Source of the DNA: Mycobacterium sp. 1465703.0 | GTDB taxonomy: Bacteria > Actinomycetota > Actinomycetes > Mycobacteriales > Mycobacteriaceae | Direction: 5' to 3' | Assembly (NCBI RefSeq): GCF_001672975.1 | Contig: NZ_LZKU01000214.1 | Location: forward strand, 1-51,569 | DNA length: 51,569 bases | In this document: piece by piece, positions 48,487-51,569 of the stretch | Position numbering within the stretch: position 1 is the stretch's first letter | Layout: each line of letters begins with the position of its first letter | Position numbers and translations under genes: made by a program | Notes under the pieces: model-generated | The model's input: the letters and a program-made list of their open reading frames with translations, nothing else | Databases searched by the model: none | Told to the model about the DNA's origin: nothing

Positions 48487-49164
48487 ATGAACCGACCGAA
48501 CGGCTTTCTCCGGCGAACGGCGACGCGCAGTTTTCGTGACCGACGCGAGGCCGGAAGCGCGCTGGCCCAAGAGCTGACGGCCTATCGCGGCCGCGACGAC
48601 GTACTGGTATTCGGGCTGGCCCGCGGCGGCGTGCCGGTGGCCTGGGAGATCGCCGCGGCCCTGGGAGCCCCGCTGGACGTATTCCTGGTTCGCAAGCTCG
48701 GCGTACCGCACTGGTCGGAGCTGGCGATGGGCGCATTGGCCAGCGGTGGCGGCGTGGTGATGAACGAGGATGTGGTGTCCAGCTTGCACGTCACCGACGA
48801 GCAGGTGCGGAAGGTGATCGACAGCGAGACGGTCGAGCTGCTCCGGCGCGAGCAGGCTTACCGGGAAGGTCGCCCGATCGCCGATCTGCGCGACAAGATC
48901 GTCATCCTGGTTGACGACGGGATCGCAACGGGCGCAAGCATGCTCGCCGCCGTGCGTGCGGTGCGAGCCGCGGGCCCGAAATCAATCGTGGTTGCTGTCC
49001 CCGTCGGACCGGAGTCGACCTGCCGCGAGCTGGCGCGGGAGGCCGACGATGTGGTGTGCGCGACCACACCGCCCGGCTTCGAAGCGGTCGGACAGGTCTA
49101 CGACGACTTCCATCAGATCAGTGACGACGAGGTGCGCCGGCTACTCAACACGCCGACCGGCTGA
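48487..49164 (+). CDS. Phosphoribosyltransferase-domain protein
   Basis: 225 residues, positional match to Rv2143. The PRPP-binding motif [14 protein letters not shown] is clear, as is an N-terminal [16 protein letters not shown] loop. The family (type I PRTase-like proteins annotated only by fold) has no assigned base substrate. ATG 48487 with GGGAG just upstream. Confidence 0.88.
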   Translation: MNRPNGFLRRTATRSFRDRREAGSALAQELTAYRGRDDVLVFGLARGGVPVAWEIAAALGAPLDVFLVRKLGVPHWSELAMGALASGGGVVMNEDVVSSLHVTDEQVRKVIDSETVELLRREQAYREGRPIADLRDKIVILVDDGIATGASMLAAVRAVRAAGPKSIVVAVPVGPESTCRELAREADDVVCATTPPGFEAVGQVYDDFHQISDDEVRRLLNTPTG

Positions 49165-49191
49165 GCGCGGCGAACCGACTGGTGAAGCGGG

Positions 49192-49527
49192 TTACTTAAT
49201 GGGCTCGTCGCCGCGGCGGTCGGCCGGAACCGTGGATTCTTCGGTCTGGGTGGTCTCTTTGGTCGCTGCCGGTTCGCCCTCACCGGGGACTTCCTCGGGA
49301 TAGTCGACGTATTCGCCCTCGTCGGCTGGGGCCTCGTCGGCGTCGTGGACCTCATCGCCCGCGGGCTCGCGCCGCTGCCGTTCGCGCAACGCGTCGAGGA
49401 TCAACAGCACCACACCCACCACGCTGGCGGCGATGCACACCCAGGCCACCAGCTCGTTGCTCGTCACGACCGCGAACACCAACGCGACGAGCCCGATAAG
49501 GGCCAATACCAGCGCAATGATGAGCAT
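49192..49527 (-). CDS. Small membrane protein with acidic tail (Rv2144c-like)
   Basis: 111 residues. Two hydrophobic segments (MLIIALVLALIGLVALVFAVV and LVAWVCIAASVVGVVLLILDAL) are followed by a long acidic, disordered tail rich in Glu, Asp, Pro and Thr. ATG 49527 has GGAGG seven bases upstream; the open frame to 49566 is not needed. It precedes wag31 on the opposite side in the same order as M. tuberculosis. Function unknown. Confidence 0.82.
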   Translation of the reverse strand: MLIIALVLALIGLVALVFAVVTSNELVAWVCIAASVVGVVLLILDALRERQRREPAGDEVHDADEAPADEGEYVDYPEEVPGEGEPAATKETTQTEESTVPADRRGDEPIK

Positions 49528-49617
49528 CAGTGATCCTCCAAGCGACGAGCGGGATTGCGGTGTCAAGACCTAGTGTGCCAACCCGAAGCTCGGCGAGTCA
49601 CCGGCACGCCTGAAAGG

Positions 49618-50418
49618 CTAGTTGCTGCCCCGGTTGAACTGGTCGAAGCCGGCCGCATCCGCACTGGAATCCACCGGTGCCGCGGATCCGCGCTGACCGA
49701 GTTCCTCCAGCTGAGACTCCAGGTAGGTCTTGAGTCGGGTGCGGTATTCGCGCTCGAAGGTGCGGAGCTGTTCGAGACGGCCTTCCAGAACGGTGCGCTG
49801 CTGGTTGATGGTGCCCATGATCTCGGAATGCTTGCGTTCGGCGTCGGCCTGCAGGGCGTCGGCCTTCTCCTGGGCCTGACGCAGCTGGGTCTCCGAACGG
49901 GTCTGCGCATCCGCGAGCATCGCGTCGGCGCGCTGCCGGGCCTCGGTGACGGTTGTCTCTGCGGTGCTGCGGGCCTCGCTGAGAATCTGGTCGGCGTTGG
50001 CGCGGGCGTCGGCCAGCATCTTCTCCGACTCGTTCTTGGCCGTGGTGGTCAGGCGGTCGGCGGTGTCCTGCGCCAGCGTCAGCACCCGAGCGGCCTTCAT
50101 GGCCTGTTCCTCGTTGGTGGCCGCCGCTGCGGCGGGAGCTGCGGCCGGTGCCGGCTTGACGGGTTCGGGTTCGGCGACCGGAATCGCCTGGGTAGGCGCG
50201 GCGGCAGCAGCCGGGGTGGCGGAACCGCCACCGGAGGCCAACTCGTGGTCCAGTTCTTCAATCCGTTGGCGCAGATCGCTGTTCTCTTCGATGAGTCGCG
50301 TCAGCTCGGCTTCCACCAGATCGAGGAAGGCATCCACCTCATCTTCGTTGTAGCCCCGCTTGCCGATCGGTGGCTTACTGAACGCCACATTGTGGACGTC
50401 GGCTGGTGTAAGCGGCAT
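49618..50418 (-). CDS. wag31: Polar growth/cell-division scaffold Wag31 (DivIVA)
   Basis: 266 residues. The N-terminal DivIVA domain ([29 protein letters not shown]) binds curved membrane at the poles. An Ala/Pro-rich linker follows, containing PTQAIP near residues 75-80, which corresponds to the segment where M. tuberculosis Wag31 is phosphorylated on Thr73. A long coiled coil then runs to about residue 240. It directs polar cell-wall growth in mycobacteria. ATG 50418. The upstream 259 bases (50419-50677) include an A+T-rich tract near 50,520-50,620, probably its promoter region. Confidence 0.97.
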   Translation of the reverse strand: MPLTPADVHNVAFSKPPIGKRGYNEDEVDAFLDLVEAELTRLIEENSDLRQRIEELDHELASGGGSATPAAAAAPTQAIPVAEPEPVKPAPAAAPAAAAATNEEQAMKAARVLTLAQDTADRLTTTAKNESEKMLADARANADQILSEARSTAETTVTEARQRADAMLADAQTRSETQLRQAQEKADALQADAERKHSEIMGTINQQRTVLEGRLEQLRTFEREYRTRLKTYLESQLEELGQRGSAAPVDSSADAAGFDQFNRGSN

Positions 50419-50677
50419 TGTTTCGTCCCCTCAAGTTCCTGTCGAACGTTCTGGAAAGTGTAGAACGCAGTGGTAGCCGTAGTGCAACTGCCGTCCATCC
50501 TGTCACACCAGGCGCGACGGTTGCTGATTAGCCCAATAAATAAGAGCCAATTTCAAACATTGAGGCCAATAAAATCCGAAACCTTAGAATTTTTAAATCG
50601 CGCGAACCAAACCGACGCTAAAACGTGGCCGAACCGTCTCCGCGCCGGAATCGGTCACGCCGCGGGCAGCGCCCGGG

Positions 50678-50968
50678 CTACGCGGCGGCGCCGAACGCCA
50701 ACTGCATGCCGATGAACGCGACGAGCAACAGCACCATGATGGACAGGTCGAAGCGGACCGCCCCGATGGTGAGTTGCGGGATCAGCCGGCGGAGCAGCTT
50801 CACCGGCGGATCGGTGATGGACAGGATGATCTCGAGCACCACCACGGTGATCCCGGTGGGATGCCAGTCCCGGCTGAACGAGCGGATGAATTCGACGACG
50901 ACCCGAGCAATGAGCAGCAGCCAGAAGACGAACAGCGCAAACCCAAGGATCTGAAAGAACAACACCAA
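50678..50968 (-). CDS. YggT-family membrane protein
   Basis: 96 residues with two hydrophobic segments (FFQILGFALFVFWLLLIARVVVEF and LSIMVLLLVAFIGMQLAF) flanking RSFSRDWHPTG and a DPPVKLLRRLIP loop, the YggT signature. The start is TTG 50968 or the GTG one codon later. It lies between sepF and wag31, as in most actinobacteria, and probably works with the divisome. Matches Rv2146c. Confidence 0.92.
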   Translation of the reverse strand: MVLFFQILGFALFVFWLLLIARVVVEFIRSFSRDWHPTGITVVVLEIILSITDPPVKLLRRLIPQLTIGAVRFDLSIMVLLLVAFIGMQLAFGAAA

Positions 50969-50999
50969 CTGAAGTGCCCCGACCTTACCGATGAGATGC

Positions 51000-51027
51000 C
51001 AAGCGCCGCGTACCAGCGCGGCGCTTG
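51000..51027 (-). terminator. Perfect 11-bp hairpin between sepF and the YggT gene
   Basis: CAAGCGCCGCG-TACCAG-CGCGGCGCTTG: 11 uninterrupted pairs around a 6-base loop, 98 bases after the sepF stop and about 30 bases before the YggT-gene start on the minus strand. It could terminate or attenuate read-through from sepF; there is no T-tract. Confidence 0.55.
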
Positions 51028-51124
51028 CCAGAGTACCGACTCCGAGTAACAGGCCTGTCGCACGTGGCCGCGGAGTCCGTCCGGGATCGGAGCCGCCGGC
51101 CGCGAACCGGGACGGCGGATGCGG

Positions 51125-51569
51125 CTATTGGTAGGCGTAGAAGCCGGTTTCGGCGATCCGGCGGCGCTCCTCCGGGGATACGTCCACGTCGGCGGGCGAC
51201 AGCAGGAACACCTTGGTGGCGACTTTGTCGAAGGAGCCGCGCAGCGCGAAGGCCAGGCCGGCGGCGAAGTCGACGAGGCGCTTGGCGTCGGCGTTGTCCA
51301 TCGACACCAGGTCCATGATGACGGGGGTGCCGTCGCGGAATCGCTCGCCGATGGTGCGGGCCTCGCTGTAATCCTTGGGCCGCAGCGTGGTGATCTTGGA
51401 CAGCGGGTGGCCCTCTTCGAACATCATCGCCATCCGGCGCGGGTCCATCGCCAGCGCTCCGCGGGTGGAGTTGCGCAACCACGATCCAAAGCGCGGCCCG
51501 CCCCGCTCGGCCCGGTCGAACTCGCGGGGATGGACGGCACCATAGCGAGGCTCGTCCCCGTAGCCGCCG
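51125..51569 (-). CDS. sepF: Cell division protein SepF (5' end cut by window)
   Basis: The C-terminal 147 residues; the frame runs off the right edge. The segment [22 protein letters not shown] and the DUF552 core ([33 protein letters not shown]) end in AETGFYAYQ. SepF links FtsZ to the membrane at the septum. Matches Rv2147c. Confidence 0.95.
   Translation of the reverse strand, partial: GGYGDEPRYGAVHPREFDRAERGGPRFGSWLRNSTRGALAMDPRRMAMMFEEGHPLSKITTLRPKDYSEARTIGERFRDGTPVIMDLVSMDNADAKRLVDFAAGLAFALRGSFDKVATKVFLLSPADVDVSPEERRRIAETGFYAYQ

Overview
The window is chromosomal DNA from a mycobacterium, most likely a slow-growing non-tuberculous species. The right third (about 36.2-51.6 kb) follows the order I recall for M. 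tuberculosis Rv2130c-Rv2147c: mshC, cysQ, an SCO1664-like gene, a DUF3090 gene, a histidine phosphatase, lppL, pyrD, a PEBP-like gene, an M20 peptidase, a phosphoribosyltransferase, a small membrane gene, wag31/divIVA, a YggT-family gene and sepF. That core is G+C rich. Local differences from the remembered order are an aldehyde dehydrogenase remnant between mshC and cysQ, no uppP-like gene next to the phosphatase, an alpha/beta-hydrolase-cyclase gene after pyrD, and a small membrane-protein gene beside tRNA-Leu(GAG).

The left two thirds (1 to about 33.2 kb) is an accessory biosynthetic island. Nearly all of it is on the minus strand. In transcription order it holds two tandem LAL/LuxR regulators, an MbtH-like gene (copy 2), a collapsed NRPS remnant, an aspartyl/asparaginyl beta-hydroxylase-like gene, a decayed alcohol dehydrogenase, a second MbtH-like gene (copy 1), one giant six-module NRPS of about 6,976 residues, and a fused aminodeoxychorismate synthase/chorismate mutase (PapA-PapB type). 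A TyrA-like dehydrogenase (PapC type) is convergent with the last gene. The three Pap activities are those that turn chorismate into 4-aminophenylpyruvate, the precursor of 4-amino-L-phenylalanine (PAPA). An aminotransferase is not in the window and could be housekeeping. The best reading is a mycobacterial PAPA-containing nonribosomal hexapeptide with one N-methylated residue, a probable Thr, possibly a beta-hydroxylated residue and possibly an N-acyl cap. I do not recognise this pathway as a described mycobacterial product.

The NRPS reads C-A-T / C-A-T / C-A-MT-T / C-A-T / C-A-T / C-A-T-TE with no epimerisation domain. Pocket residues read by eye give Thr for module 2 and a Phe-like pocket for module 4, the best PAPA candidate. 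The module 4 condensation domain has HE in place of the catalytic HH. Base composition is uneven: the first condensation domain, the thioesterase and the pap genes are near 50% G+C in the lines I counted, while the internal modules are near two thirds. This suggests a mosaic enzyme.

The mbtH gene, its leader and the first ~27 NRPS codons are duplicated about 1.9 kb apart. In the second copy the NRPS has shrunk to an in-frame 53-codon fusion of its first and last residues. A conserved element lies upstream of luxR1 and both mbtH genes, suggesting shared control. Between the island and the core (34.0-36.2 kb) is a three-gene unit: an EspR-like XRE regulator, an ImmA/IrrE-like metallopeptidase-domain protein and a MAB_1171c-type membrane protein.
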